DNA of 25,771 bases from CAZPBC01 sp964584775 (GCA_964584775.1 CAZPBC010000024.1:1-25771); one strand, 5' to 3'; shown: positions 15,005-22,611, counted from the first letter of the stretch. The notes: generated from the letters alone by a model not told the origin. Numbers and translations are program-made.

Positions 15005-15787
15005 ATGGATCTTCTTTTTTTACAAACCGCAAACGAAGCCGCTGACAAAGCCTCTGATATCCTTCGCCATTATTGGGGAAATATCCACCAGATTGAGCAC
15101 AAAAGCTCTTCAAGCGACCTCGTCACCGAAGCCGACAAAGCCTCCGAAAAAGCAATCCTCTCCCTCATCCGTCAAAACCACCCCGATCACTCCCTGCTTG
15201 CAGAAGAGTCCGGCTCAGAGGAAAACCCTCAGTCTGGCTACTGCTGGGTCGTCGATCCCCTCGATGGAACCACCAACTTCACCCACCAATATCCGATGGT
15301 CTCCATCTCTATCGCCCTCCTCAAAGAGGGTAAACCGATTCTCGCACTCATCGACCATCCCATTCTCAAGGAACGTTTCATCGCTGTAAAAGGAGAGGGA
15401 GCCACCCTCAATGGACAACCCATCCACGTCTCTAAAAACCCCACACTCGAAAAAAGCCTTCTCGCTACAGGTTTCTCCTATGACCGCAATGAAACTGACG
15501 ATAATAACTATAAAGAGTTTTGCCGTATCACAAGCCTCTCCCAAGGGGTGCGCCGGCTAGGCTCTGCTGCTCTTGACCTGGCATATGTCGCCGCGGGCCG
15601 CCTCGATGGGTTTTGGGAAAGAGGGCTGGGACCCTGGGATATGGCAGCTGGCTGGCTACTCGTCCAAGAAGCGGGGGGAACAGTGACAGATTACGACGGT
15701 ACTGACTTTGAGCTAGCTTCAGGCCGCGTCCTTGCCAGCAATGGCATACTCCACGAAGAGCTCAAGAGAGCCCTTAGGTCGTCTTAA
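15005..15787 (+). CDS. suhB: Inositol-monophosphatase family protein (SuhB-like)
   Basis: A 260-residue magnesium-dependent, lithium-sensitive-type phosphatase. Metal ligands are in LLAEESG (Glu68) and WVVDPLDGTTNF (Asp84, Asp87), plus GPWDMAAGWLLVQEAGG near residue 210. This is the standard pattern of inositol monophosphatase/SuhB; the related CysQ nucleotidases cannot be fully excluded. In chlamydiae such an enzyme may act on sugar phosphates or nucleotides. No Shine-Dalgarno site is visible before the ATG; the sequence is pyrimidine-rich and lies only 20 bases behind the terminator stem-loop, so expression may depend on read-through or on a promoter hidden in that region. Confidence 0.88.
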   Translation: MDLLFLQTANEAADKASDILRHYWGNIHQIEHKSSSSDLVTEADKASEKAILSLIRQNHPDHSLLAEESGSEENPQSGYCWVVDPLDGTTNFTHQYPMVSISIALLKEGKPILALIDHPILKERFIAVKGEGATLNGQPIHVSKNPTLEKSLLATGFSYDRNETDDNNYKEFCRITSLSQGVRRLGSAALDLAYVAAGRLDGFWERGLGPWDMAAGWLLVQEAGGTVTDYDGTDFELASGRVLASNGILHEELKRALRSS

Positions 15788-15795
15788 AGAGAACC

Positions 15796-15826
15796 ACAAT
15801 CTAAGAAAAGGAGTGAGTTAGATTGT
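15796..15826. terminator. Hairpin between convergent genes
   Basis: ACAATCTAA (15796-15804) and TTAGATTGT (15818-15826) are perfect 9-bp inverted arms with a 13-base loop between two convergent genes; the right arm is the 3' end of the minus-strand gene. It lacks a T run on either strand, so it is at best a weak bidirectional terminator. Confidence 0.35.
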
Positions 15827-16450
15827 CTTAACCAGGATCTCCCCATCCTCCTCGAAGCCAAGAGAGAGAAAGTGTTGTTTGGCACCCTTAGTGGCTGGAG
15901 TGAAGTGCACCTCGGTCATCCCTAGCTTAGAAAAAATCCCCTCTTCATTTTTGAAAAGGTAACGGTCCAATTTTTGACCGGCATACTTTTTCTCCACAAA
16001 GTCGACGAGTACCTCAATCTGAGTGTCGCTTTTTTTACGGAAGCAATGCATCCCAACAACCTCTTGTTGGTGGAAGTAGAAGAGCACTTCGGTGTCTCTT
16101 CGAAGTGCGACATCATCAAAAGCGGGGTAAATTTTGCGGATGTCGCGTCCAAAGGCATCGGTGACCTTCTGAATGAGCTTCGACCCCACCTCCCGTTCGT
16201 TGATGATGGAAAACATTGAAGAAACGCGGAGGTCTTTCAGGAAATAGAAGCCCGTCACCAGCCCAATCAATGCATTTGCGACCACCACAGGCCACGCCCC
16301 AACAAGGGCTCCATAAACGACAAAAGTCAAACAGCCCGCAATCATATAAAGGCGGATCTCTTTGACGTTTGAACGAGACATTGAAAGAATAATAAAGACA
16401 GGAGCTAAGTAACCTACCAGCTCTTTCCAGTTTTCAACCAACCAATCCAT
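15818..16450 (-). CDS. YgjV-like membrane protein fused to a GNAT-like domain
   Basis: A 210-residue protein with two parts. Residues 1 to about 75 hold three membrane helices resembling the YgjV family (LVGYLAPVFIILSMSRSNVKEIR, shown in part; GALVGAWPVVVANALIG). Residues about 90-210 are soluble and look like an acetyltransferase or a KatG-type GNAT relative: FVEKKYAGQKLDRYLF followed by TEVHFTPATKGAKQHFLSLGFEED, the pattern of the last strands of GNAT enzymes. The acetyl-CoA loop R/Q-x-x-G-x-G/A is not clear, so activity is unsure. The start is the ATG at 16450 with GAGGT four bases upstream; a GTG two codons earlier is possible. It sits alone between convergent suhB and the NlpC gene on the same strand, 47 bases downstream of that gene's stop. 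Confidence 0.6.
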   Translation of the reverse strand: MDWLVENWKELVGYLAPVFIILSMSRSNVKEIRLYMIAGCLTFVVYGALVGAWPVVVANALIGLVTGFYFLKDLRVSSMFSIINEREVGSKLIQKVTDAFGRDIRKIYPAFDDVALRRDTEVLFYFHQQEVVGMHCFRKKSDTQIEVLVDFVEKKYAGQKLDRYLFKNEEGIFSKLGMTEVHFTPATKGAKQHFLSLGFEEDGEILVKTI

Positions 16451-16497
16451 ACACACCTCAAGTTTTCACTGGAGTATACAGGAAGCGGCAGCATGAC

Positions 16498-17733
16498 TCA
16501 AGGCTTGTGAAAGCACGAAGTGTGATCCTGAGTCCACCCTCTAGAGATGAAGACCTTCGAACAGTCGTCCTCGCCCTCTTTCTGCAAGAGCGGATTGATC
16601 ACCACCTTCCACCCCTCATCAGACCGAAAGACCAAGGTATTGTTATCTCCCAGAGAGCGCTCTTGGTCTCCTTCGTAAGCTTCCAGGAGAAGCATCTTTT
16701 CTAAAGGATATTGCTGATGAAAGAGCTCTTCAAAAATTCCCACCATCTCCTCAGCCAAGTCAGCGGAGACGCGCAGCTCCCCACGATGGACACACCCGTC
16801 AAACCCCCAGTGAGACACCTCGACACGAGCGAATTCTCCTTCTCGCAAAATTTTGGAAGAAAACTCGACCGGGTTTAGCCTGCAGGCTTCTCGATACACA
16901 TAGTTTGTCTCATCCAAGCCAATCGAATAGACCCTCGGCTGAAGGTCGTGGTTTCCTGATTGGATAAAACGATTCTCTCCTAGGTAAAGCCCTACATGGT
17001 TGACCCGCTCCTTCCCAAAAAAGAGGAGATCTCCCGCTTTGAGCTCCCCCCTCTCTACCGGACTCACCTGAACATCTCTCGATTGCGGAGCAGCATTACG
17101 CGGAAGCAGGATCCCTCTCTTTTGACAAAGGAGTTGCACAAAACCGGAGCAGTCATAACCAAAAGAGGAGGTTCCTCCCCAAACATAGGGCCTTTCTAAA
17201 AATCGAAACGCAAGTTCCAACACCTCTTCTAATCTCCTCACTCTCGGTGACTCAAGGTCACCGCGTTGCATCCATGCTTTACGCCCATCGATCAACTGCA
17301 CTTGCACCCAGCGCTGCTCACCCGCATCAAATTCCTCCAGTGTCACCATGTTGGAATGATACGAGAGCTCCAGTAGCGCCGGCAATTCCGTATCAGGAAT
17401 CGGATAGACACGTCCTGCCACTGCCGAGACATGCACTCGCCTTTCACTCATTCTCCATTCAGGTTGGTCGGGAACGAGTCCCTCTCGTCTCGCATACCCT
17501 CGGTAGCGATCCGCCGTCTCCACCAAAACCCATCCTCCATCTAACTCTTCAACCACCGAAAGAACATGTCCATAAATCGCCTGTGAGTCGACCGAAGACA
17601 ACTCATCACACACGACATGCATGTTGAGGAGCGGTACGTTCACCAAAAACTTCTGATCCTTGGAAAATGCACCAGGCTGGTGTGCAAAAAGGGATGTCGT
17701 CAGAAGGAAAAAATAGAAAACAAAACGAAACAT
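16498..17733 (-). CDS. Secreted SH3b-NlpC/P60 peptidase with M15-like C-terminal domain
   Basis: A 411-residue exported protein. A signal peptide (MFRFVFYFFLLTTSLFA) is followed by two SH3b-like modules (about 25-160) and an NlpC/P60 domain (about 165-275): YVWGGTSSFGYDCSGF with catalytic Cys195, GDLLFFG, NHVGLYLG with His246, and a polar third residue near 261. This architecture matches YkfC-type gamma-D-glutamyl-L-diamino-acid endopeptidases, which cut peptide stems of peptidoglycan; chlamydiae carry a related enzyme for peptidoglycan recycling. Residues about 285-411 resemble the M15C D-Ala-D-Ala peptidase fold (HRGELRVSADLAEEM, QQYPLEKM, GDQERSLGDNNTLVF) but the zinc-ligand stretch reads SDEGWKVVINP, without the expected His and Asp. 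GGAG lies 5 bases before the ATG. Confidence 0.85.
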   Translation of the reverse strand: MFRFVFYFFLLTTSLFAHQPGAFSKDQKFLVNVPLLNMHVVCDELSSVDSQAIYGHVLSVVEELDGGWVLVETADRYRGYARREGLVPDQPEWRMSERRVHVSAVAGRVYPIPDTELPALLELSYHSNMVTLEEFDAGEQRWVQVQLIDGRKAWMQRGDLESPRVRRLEEVLELAFRFLERPYVWGGTSSFGYDCSGFVQLLCQKRGILLPRNAAPQSRDVQVSPVERGELKAGDLLFFGKERVNHVGLYLGENRFIQSGNHDLQPRVYSIGLDETNYVYREACRLNPVEFSSKILREGEFARVEVSHWGFDGCVHRGELRVSADLAEEMVGIFEELFHQQYPLEKMLLLEAYEGDQERSLGDNNTLVFRSDEGWKVVINPLLQKEGEDDCSKVFISRGWTQDHTSCFHKP

Positions 17734-17790
17734 GATCTCTCCAAATTTCGTCCCAGTCTAGGAGAGAAATCCTATAAGAGTCAAAACCAT

Positions 17791-18045
17791 TTAGAAACGG
17801 CTTTTACGGATTTTAGTGAAGTGCCACCAAGGGAGCTTCTCACCAGTTTTCGCTTCGTGGATCGTAGCAGCGAAGACGTCCCATACACACGGATCCTGCT
17901 TTGAGCAAGTGATTTTTTGAAGACGCTCATAGAGCTCATCTGGATCTTGCCCTGCCAACTCATCAATGGTTTTGATGCCCAGGAGCTCAAAATCCTCGAG
18001 AGTGGCTTTTCCAACATTTTTTAAGGAAAGAAGTTCTGATTTCAT
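17791..18045 (-). CDS. Cdd1 (pathogenicity-locus) helix-hairpin-helix protein
   Basis: An 84-residue protein of the Cdd1 family (named for a Clostridium difficile pathogenicity-locus gene). The N-terminal half is a helix-hairpin-helix: LKNVGKATLEDFELLGIKTIDE followed by GQDPDELYERL; the C-terminal half has the family pattern DPCVWDVF and a final PWWHFT. Helix-hairpin-helix units bind DNA without base preference, but the family's function is not established. AGGA lies 8 bases upstream of the ATG. It is divergent from the Bcr/CflA-type MFS gene with just 19 bases between the starts, and follows no obvious operon partner; the NlpC gene begins 57 bases after its stop. Confidence 0.8.
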   Translation of the reverse strand: MKSELLSLKNVGKATLEDFELLGIKTIDELAGQDPDELYERLQKITCSKQDPCVWDVFAATIHEAKTGEKLPWWHFTKIRKSRF

Positions 18046-18064
18046 GGTACAATCCTAACCGAAT

Positions 18065-19183
18065 ATGTCTATTATAAAAAAGACCCCTAACCTTTGGCTC
18101 CTCGCTCTCCTTTTTATCCTTCCCCAGTGCTCTGAGGCGCTCTACACCACTGCACTCTCAAGAATTTCTTTAACAACGGACAACATAGCTGAATGGACCA
18201 TCACACTCTACCTCATTGGATTTGCAGGAGGAATCTTACTTTGGGGAGCGCTTTCGAACCACCTCGGAAGAAGAGGAGCTCTTTTAGCAGGCTTTAGTCT
18301 CTTTTTGATCGGCTCTCTATGCGCCTTTACACTCTCGTTGACGCTAGGACGTCTATTACAAGGTTTAGGAGGTAGTGCCGGCCCCCTTTTAGGACAAATT
18401 ATTGTTCGAGAAACCTCCGACTCAGAAGGGACAGCGAGAAACTTTTCTCTGATCGGCGCCCCCGTGGCACTGGCCCCTGTCTTCATTCCCTCCCTCGGTG
18501 GTCACCTTGTAGAGCGTTTCGACTGGTCCTCTGTCTTTGTCTTCCTCACTTTCTTTACCTCTGTCACCCTTCTCCTCATCTATTTCAAACTCCCTGAAAC
18601 CGCCACTCCTAACGAAAAGCTCTCTCCAAAACGCTTTTTTTCCGACACATCGACACTCGCCTATGTGGTTGCCATGGCAGCCGCGAATGCGGTGACTTTT
18701 TGTATCTACTGTAATGCTCCGTTCTACCTCAACCTCTCTCCAAGTCATTATGGATATACCTTCCTACTGACTTCGCTGGGAGGAGTATTAGGAGCTCTAT
18801 ACTCCAACTTTGCACTGAAAAATACCTCAACAACACGGCTTCTTAAACGTGGCACCTGGACGCTATTGACCGCAACCCTCTCACTCTATGCACTCGAGTC
18901 GCCCTCGCTGCTCACAACCCTCTTTTTGCTCTTCACCATGAAATTTAGCGTGGGAATGGTCTTCCCCAGCATTCTGACTCTCGCTGTCGCGCATTTTAAG
19001 AAACAGGTCGCCGCTGCCTCTACCCTCTTCGGCTTTGGCTACTACCTCCTCACAGCCCTCTTTAACCATCAGTTTACGACAGGAAACTTCCCACTCACCC
19101 TATTGACTATCTCTTTGATTGGTTTTGCTGCCGTACAGCTTGCAACGCGTCAACGTCAGCCACAAGCCGCAGTAGAAGTGTAA
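18065..19183 (+). CDS. Bcr/CflA-type MFS multidrug transporter
   Basis: A 372-residue major facilitator with about 12 membrane helices. The loop between helices 2 and 3 reads LWGALSNHLGRRGALLAGF, and helix 4-5 has GRLLQGLGGSAGPLLGQIIVRE, both characteristic of Bcr/CflA drug-proton antiporters; the usual motif C is present as IGAPVALAPVFIPSLGGHL. It is a little shorter than typical members (about 390-400), mainly in the middle loop and the C-terminus. The N-terminus holds LPQCSEALYTTALSRIS, normally with an Asp after Tyr in this family (LP-YxP...D). TACAAT at 18048-18053 is a good -10 box only 11 bases before the ATG, without a Shine-Dalgarno site, so a very short or absent leader is likely; I see no convincing -35. 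Confidence 0.83.
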   Translation: MSIIKKTPNLWLLALLFILPQCSEALYTTALSRISLTTDNIAEWTITLYLIGFAGGILLWGALSNHLGRRGALLAGFSLFLIGSLCAFTLSLTLGRLLQGLGGSAGPLLGQIIVRETSDSEGTARNFSLIGAPVALAPVFIPSLGGHLVERFDWSSVFVFLTFFTSVTLLLIYFKLPETATPNEKLSPKRFFSDTSTLAYVVAMAAANAVTFCIYCNAPFYLNLSPSHYGYTFLLTSLGGVLGALYSNFALKNTSTTRLLKRGTWTLLTATLSLYALESPSLLTTLFLLFTMKFSVGMVFPSILTLAVAHFKKQVAAASTLFGFGYYLLTALFNHQFTTGNFPLTLLTISLIGFAAVQLATRQRQPQAAVEV

Positions 19184-19228
19184 ATTCCCTTCCCGAATTG
19201 ACGTTTTTAATCTTTAGGCCTGCCTAGC

Positions 19229-20059
19229 TTAACTCACAGCTACAGAAGAGGTTTCAGAAAAGAGGATTTTAAACTGTGCTTCGCTGATAGAAGATTTCAT
19301 CCGCTCAAAATCCGCGCGGTAGAGCTCATCGATGATCGCCACACGGAAAGAGGCAGGAGCATCCACTTTTTGGTTAGCTAAAGCTCCACAAAGTGAGAAG
19401 TAGATCACTGCATTCGTCGCACTTTCGAAAAAGTTCCGATTGGTCGCGCTGAAGGCCGCCACAGTTGCAGAAAGAGCTCCCCCCATGCCGGTAACATAGT
19501 CGATGAGTGGAGAACCTAGACCTACATCCATCTCTTTCAACCCATCCGTAATGTAACTCTCTTTACGACTCACAACAACTAGACAGTGGTACTGCTTAGC
19601 GACCGCTCTAGCACTTTCTTTTGCTTGAGCTGTTGTATGCGTCGACTGAACACCTAGCGTCATCTTCTCACCCCCAGAGAGAGCAATAATTTCACTAGGA
19701 TTCCCAACCACTATATCTGCATAAGGAAGGAGCTTTCTCGCCGCTTCTGTTCGAACGAGACTTGATCCACACCCTGATGGATCAAGGACCACAGGTCGGT
19801 TCATTCGACTGGCAATTTTTGCAACATAGAGAGACCGTTCTAAAAACTCTTTACAAAGCGTCCCTATATTGACATTGACGGCACCTGCCATCCTGAGCAG
19901 CTCTTCGGTCTCCTCCTCACACTGAGACATGATAGGAGATGCTCCCATGGCCATGAGCGCATTTGCCATGAAATCCATGGTGACATAGTTGGTGATGTTG
20001 AAAATAAGGGGATGGAGCTTTCTCAGAATTTTGAGGTCATGTTCAATTTTTGTAAGCAT
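19229..20059 (-). CDS. thiM: Hydroxyethylthiazole kinase with altered active site
   Basis: A 276-residue ribokinase-type enzyme that phosphorylates 4-methyl-5-(2-hydroxyethyl)thiazole for thiamine salvage. HPLIFNITNYVTMDFMANALMAMGASPIM is the family's N-terminal signature (shown as: HPLIFNITNYV, then ANALMAMGASP), followed by VNVNIGTL, VLDPSGCGSS, GNPSEI and ITDG. The catalytic anion-hole motif normally reads GTGC or AMGC; here it is GMGG (191-194), so the conserved Cys is Gly. VLDPVGVGA is changed to VLDPSGCGS as well. Length is normal. No thiE or thiD gene is adjacent. AAAGGAAAGAG lies 5 bases before the ATG, and a long structured leader with its own promoter precedes it. Confidence 0.85.
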   Translation of the reverse strand: MLTKIEHDLKILRKLHPLIFNITNYVTMDFMANALMAMGASPIMSQCEEETEELLRMAGAVNVNIGTLCKEFLERSLYVAKIASRMNRPVVLDPSGCGSSLVRTEAARKLLPYADIVVGNPSEIIALSGGEKMTLGVQSTHTTAQAKESARAVAKQYHCLVVVSRKESYITDGLKEMDVGLGSPLIDYVTGMGGALSATVAAFSATNRNFFESATNAVIYFSLCGALANQKVDAPASFRVAIIDELYRADFERMKSSISEAQFKILFSETSSVAVS

Positions 20060-20176
20060 CTCTTTCCTTTACCAGCATGCAAGTGTGCAAGAGAGATTCT
20101 TCCTCTTTGAAAAATAAGTCAAGCTGAAAGGTCAGCCTCCAACAAGGAGCGCACACCCCACAATTTTTTAGAAAAT
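20060..20176 (-). promoter_or_regulatory. Structured thiM leader, partly like a TPP riboswitch
   Basis: On the minus strand the leader reads GGGGTG (plus-strand 20154-20159), then a CTCC-N5-GGAG hairpin (20137-20149), then GGCTGA (20132-20137). That order, GGGGUG / hairpin / GCUGA, is the 5' half of the THI box. The 3' half (CCUGAU...GCGUAGGGA) is not recognisable; AGAGGAAG (about 20100-20107) is the nearest match. GTGTGC at the start can pair with GCACAC (20083-20088) near the ribosome site. It may be a diverged riboswitch or a different structured leader. Confidence 0.35.
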
Positions 20177-20182
20177 CGAGCC

Positions 20183-20211
20183 ATTGAATTTTTACGGTAG
20201 AAAAGTGTCAA
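20183..20211 (-). promoter_or_regulatory. thiM promoter
   Basis: Reading the minus strand, TTGACA (20206-20211), a 17-base spacer and TTCAAT (20183-20188) form a good promoter. The transcript would begin near 20176, leaving a leader of about 117 bases. The remaining stretch 20212-20330 up to the end of the second ATPase gene shows nothing I can name. Confidence 0.6.
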
Positions 20212-20330
20212 ACTAGAAAACTAACTACACCTAGTGTTTACTTAGAATATCTTCAAAATTCACCTTAGATTTTACAAAAATTCTTCATGCAGGAGGTTTT
20301 CAATAGACCTTCATGGTTACTATCCACGAA

Positions 20331-21587
20331 TTAGTCATTTAAAAATTCTAGGATCTTTTCTTGAGGCGTAATGAGTTTACCTTTGATCCCTAGCTCCTTT
20401 TCAGCACTTTTCAGTGCTCTCTCTTCTCTCTCTAATGTTCTTTCGTCACTGATATCCCAGACGATTTGTTGCATTTCAAAATGACCCTCTTGATCCTTTA
20501 CAACAAAGTCAATCTCAAAGCCCTCTTGGGTTTTGTAATAGTAAACCTGCTTTCCTTTTCTTCGCAGATCGAGATAAACTTGGTTTTCGAAAAGATTACC
20601 TAATTTTAGTGAAATTCCCAGTCGACCTGAAGTCACAAGCCCATTGTCTGCAATATAGATTTTTTTAGGGTTGAGTTGACTCTTTCGAAGTGACTCAGAA
20701 AAAATAGGCACCCTAAAAGCTAAGAAGGCATCTTCTAGATACTCCAAATACTGATAAATCGTATCCTTTCCAACCTTCACACCTTGGCTTTTGAGATCAT
20801 GATAAAATTTACTAACACTAAAAGGCGTGGCTACATTTTTTATCAGTGTCTTGATCAAATATTTGATCACCTGAATATTTGAGATCTTGTACCTCTCTAC
20901 AATGTCTCGAAAAACGACTGCTTCGACATAACTTTGTAGGACAGTCCTTCGTTCATTATCATGCAGGTGTTGGACAGCCGGAAAACCACCTACCGAAAGA
21001 AAGCGACAATAATGCTTATAAAACAAGTCTAGGTTTTTTTTTCCGTGTGGTGGTGAGGGATAAGAAATCCCGTGTGCAATACAGTATTCTCCAAAATCAT
21101 ACGGCCAAATTTCTGACGAAATAGAACGCCCTCTTAGCGAAGTGGCTATTTCTTTGCTCAACAGCTTCGCTGAAGAGCCGGTGAGAAAAATTTGGACCTT
21201 TTTACTATCATAAAATCGTCTAACAACCCTTTGCCATCCTTCAACATTTTGAATTTCATCCAAAAATAGATAACATTGGCGGTCATGATTTTCTGGATAG
21301 AGCTGATAAAAGGTGTCTAGTAACTTCCCTAAAGTCTTCTGGTCCATTGGAAGGAGTCGGTCATCTTCAAAATTTAGAAAAAGAATTTGATCAAGTGGCA
21401 CCCCTACTTCAATCAGCTCACGGATTTTTTGATACATAAGATATGTTTTCCCACACCTCCGAATACCTATGGCCACACGGATCAAATCTGGAACATCGGG
21501 AAACTTAAAGTCTCTTTTTACACTTTCTTCAGCACTAGGGAGCTGACCTCTAAACTCTTGAATAAGAGTAGCTAATATTTTTTCCAT
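20331..21587 (-). CDS. Second AAA ATPase with DUF4143 domain
   Basis: A 418-residue member of the AAA_14/DUF4143 family, only distantly similar to the one at 9177-10367. Walker A is GIRRCGKTY, Walker B CYLFLDEIQNVEGW; FLTGSSAKLLSKE and SLRGRSISSEIWPYDFGEYC follow in the expected order. SVSKFYHDLKSQGVKVGKDTI is a winged-helix-like middle part. The C-terminus has KTQEGFEIDFVVKDQ, the acidic nuclease-like motif, but the following E-x-K is weak (MQQIVWDI), so cleavage activity is doubtful. I chose the ATG at 21587 because AAGGAAAT precedes it at about 7 bases; the open frame runs 20 residues further into the operator-like region. It is A/T-richer than its neighbours and stands alone, divergent from a dehydrogenase. 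Confidence 0.85.
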   Translation of the reverse strand: MEKILATLIQEFRGQLPSAEESVKRDFKFPDVPDLIRVAIGIRRCGKTYLMYQKIRELIEVGVPLDQILFLNFEDDRLLPMDQKTLGKLLDTFYQLYPENHDRQCYLFLDEIQNVEGWQRVVRRFYDSKKVQIFLTGSSAKLLSKEIATSLRGRSISSEIWPYDFGEYCIAHGISYPSPPHGKKNLDLFYKHYCRFLSVGGFPAVQHLHDNERRTVLQSYVEAVVFRDIVERYKISNIQVIKYLIKTLIKNVATPFSVSKFYHDLKSQGVKVGKDTIYQYLEYLEDAFLAFRVPIFSESLRKSQLNPKKIYIADNGLVTSGRLGISLKLGNLFENQVYLDLRRKGKQVYYYKTQEGFEIDFVVKDQEGHFEMQQIVWDISDERTLEREERALKSAEKELGIKGKLITPQEKILEFLND

Positions 21588-21593
21588 ATAATA

Positions 21594-21676
21594 TTTCCTT
21601 ATACAGAAGGAAACATAACACAATTTTAACCTTATATACAAGGTCAATATTCTTATTTTTAGCCCTATATGGAAGG
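21594..21676. repeat. Three palindromes at 33-bp steps upstream of the second ATPase
   Basis: CCTTATACAGAAGG (21597-21610), CCTTATATACAAGG (21630-21643) and CCCTATATGGAAGG (21663-21676) share the form CCTT-N6-AAGG and start exactly 33 bases apart, about three helical turns. The first extends to 7-bp arms (TTTCCTT/AAGGAAA, 21594-21613), and one arm is the ribosome site of the ATPase gene. A weaker relative, AACCT-N6-AGGTT (21683-21698), lies 21 bases further on. The array lies in the divergent region between the ATPase and the dehydrogenase gene; a clear promoter could not be fixed. Confidence 0.8.
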
Positions 21677-21806
21677 TAAGTAAACCTAAGAGAAGGTTGT
21701 CTTTCCGAAAATCCTACAAAAGAGCATAGTCTTTGTTATGCTACACTCGATTTTTCTAGCTATCACACTGATCACCTGCTCTCTGTTCGCAGAAGGAGAA
21801 TCTCCT

Positions 21807-22604
21807 ATGCAAAAAACGATACTGATTACCGGATCCACAGACGGCATTGGACTCGAGGCAGCAAAGATGCTGGTCTCGAAAGGGCACCATGTCCTCCTGC
21901 ATGGCCGTAACCCCTCAAAGCTAGAAAAAACGAAAAGAACCCTTTCAGCGATTCCCGGAAGGGGAAAAATCGAAACCTACGTAGCGGACCTCTCCAAAAG
22001 AGCAGACATCGAAGCTCTCGCAGAATCGGTCAAAGTGAACCACGAAAAACTCGACGTCCTTATTAACAACGCAGGTGTTCTCGATTCACCGGATCCCACA
22101 ACACCCGATGGGCTCGACATGCGGTTTGCTGTGAATACAGTGGCTCCCTACTTACTCACGAAGCGTCTCCTTCCGCTATTCGGACCTTCGGGACGCATCA
22201 TCAATGTCTCCTCAGCGTCTCAAGCTTCTGTTCAGCTAGAGGCACTCGCCGGAAAGAAAAAACTGTCCAGAAATACCGCTTACGGAGAGAGCAAGCTGGC
22301 GCTCATCATGTGGTCGAACCACCTTGCTCATTCTTTGAAAGAGAGCGGCCCCGTAGTCATCTCTGTGAACCCTGGATCTCTACTCGGAACTAAGATGGTG
22401 AAAGAGGGTTTTGGCATCCAAGGGAAAGATATCCGCATTGGTGGAACCATTCTCACACGCCTGGCGCTTGAGGAAGAGTTTGTTGAAGCCACAGGAATGT
22501 ACTACGACAATGACAAAAGACGTATTGGCTCCCCGCACCCAGATGCACTCGATGCGGAGAAGTGTAAAGAGTTGACAAACACTCTTGACCATCTAGTCAG
22601 CTAA
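21807..22604 (+). CDS. Short-chain dehydrogenase/reductase
   Basis: A 265-residue SDR of the retinol-dehydrogenase-like type. TGSTDGIGLEAAKM is the NAD(P)-binding TGxxxGIG motif, HGRN (Arg after strand 2) suggests NADP, VLINNAGVL is the NNAG motif, and catalytic Ser-Tyr-Lys are in INVSSASQ and AYGESKLAL. VNPGSLLGTKM follows. The substrate is unknown. I chose the ATG at 21807 because AAGGAG sits 8 bases upstream. The frame is open to an ATG at 21738, which would add a hydrophobic, signal-peptide-like leader (MLHSIFLAITLITCSLFA); export of an NADP enzyme would be unusual. It ends just before the assembly gap. Confidence 0.85.
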   Translation: MQKTILITGSTDGIGLEAAKMLVSKGHHVLLHGRNPSKLEKTKRTLSAIPGRGKIETYVADLSKRADIEALAESVKVNHEKLDVLINNAGVLDSPDPTTPDGLDMRFAVNTVAPYLLTKRLLPLFGPSGRIINVSSASQASVQLEALAGKKKLSRNTAYGESKLALIMWSNHLAHSLKESGPVVISVNPGSLLGTKMVKEGFGIQGKDIRIGGTILTRLALEEEFVEATGMYYDNDKRRIGSPHPDALDAEKCKELTNTLDHLVS

Positions 22605-22611
22605 GACCTTA

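Noticed and set aside
20291..20338. AGGAGG followed by a 9-codon reading frame (ATG at 20312)
   Set aside because: The distance from AGGAGG to the ATG is too long and the peptide is tiny, with no conserved look; treated as chance.
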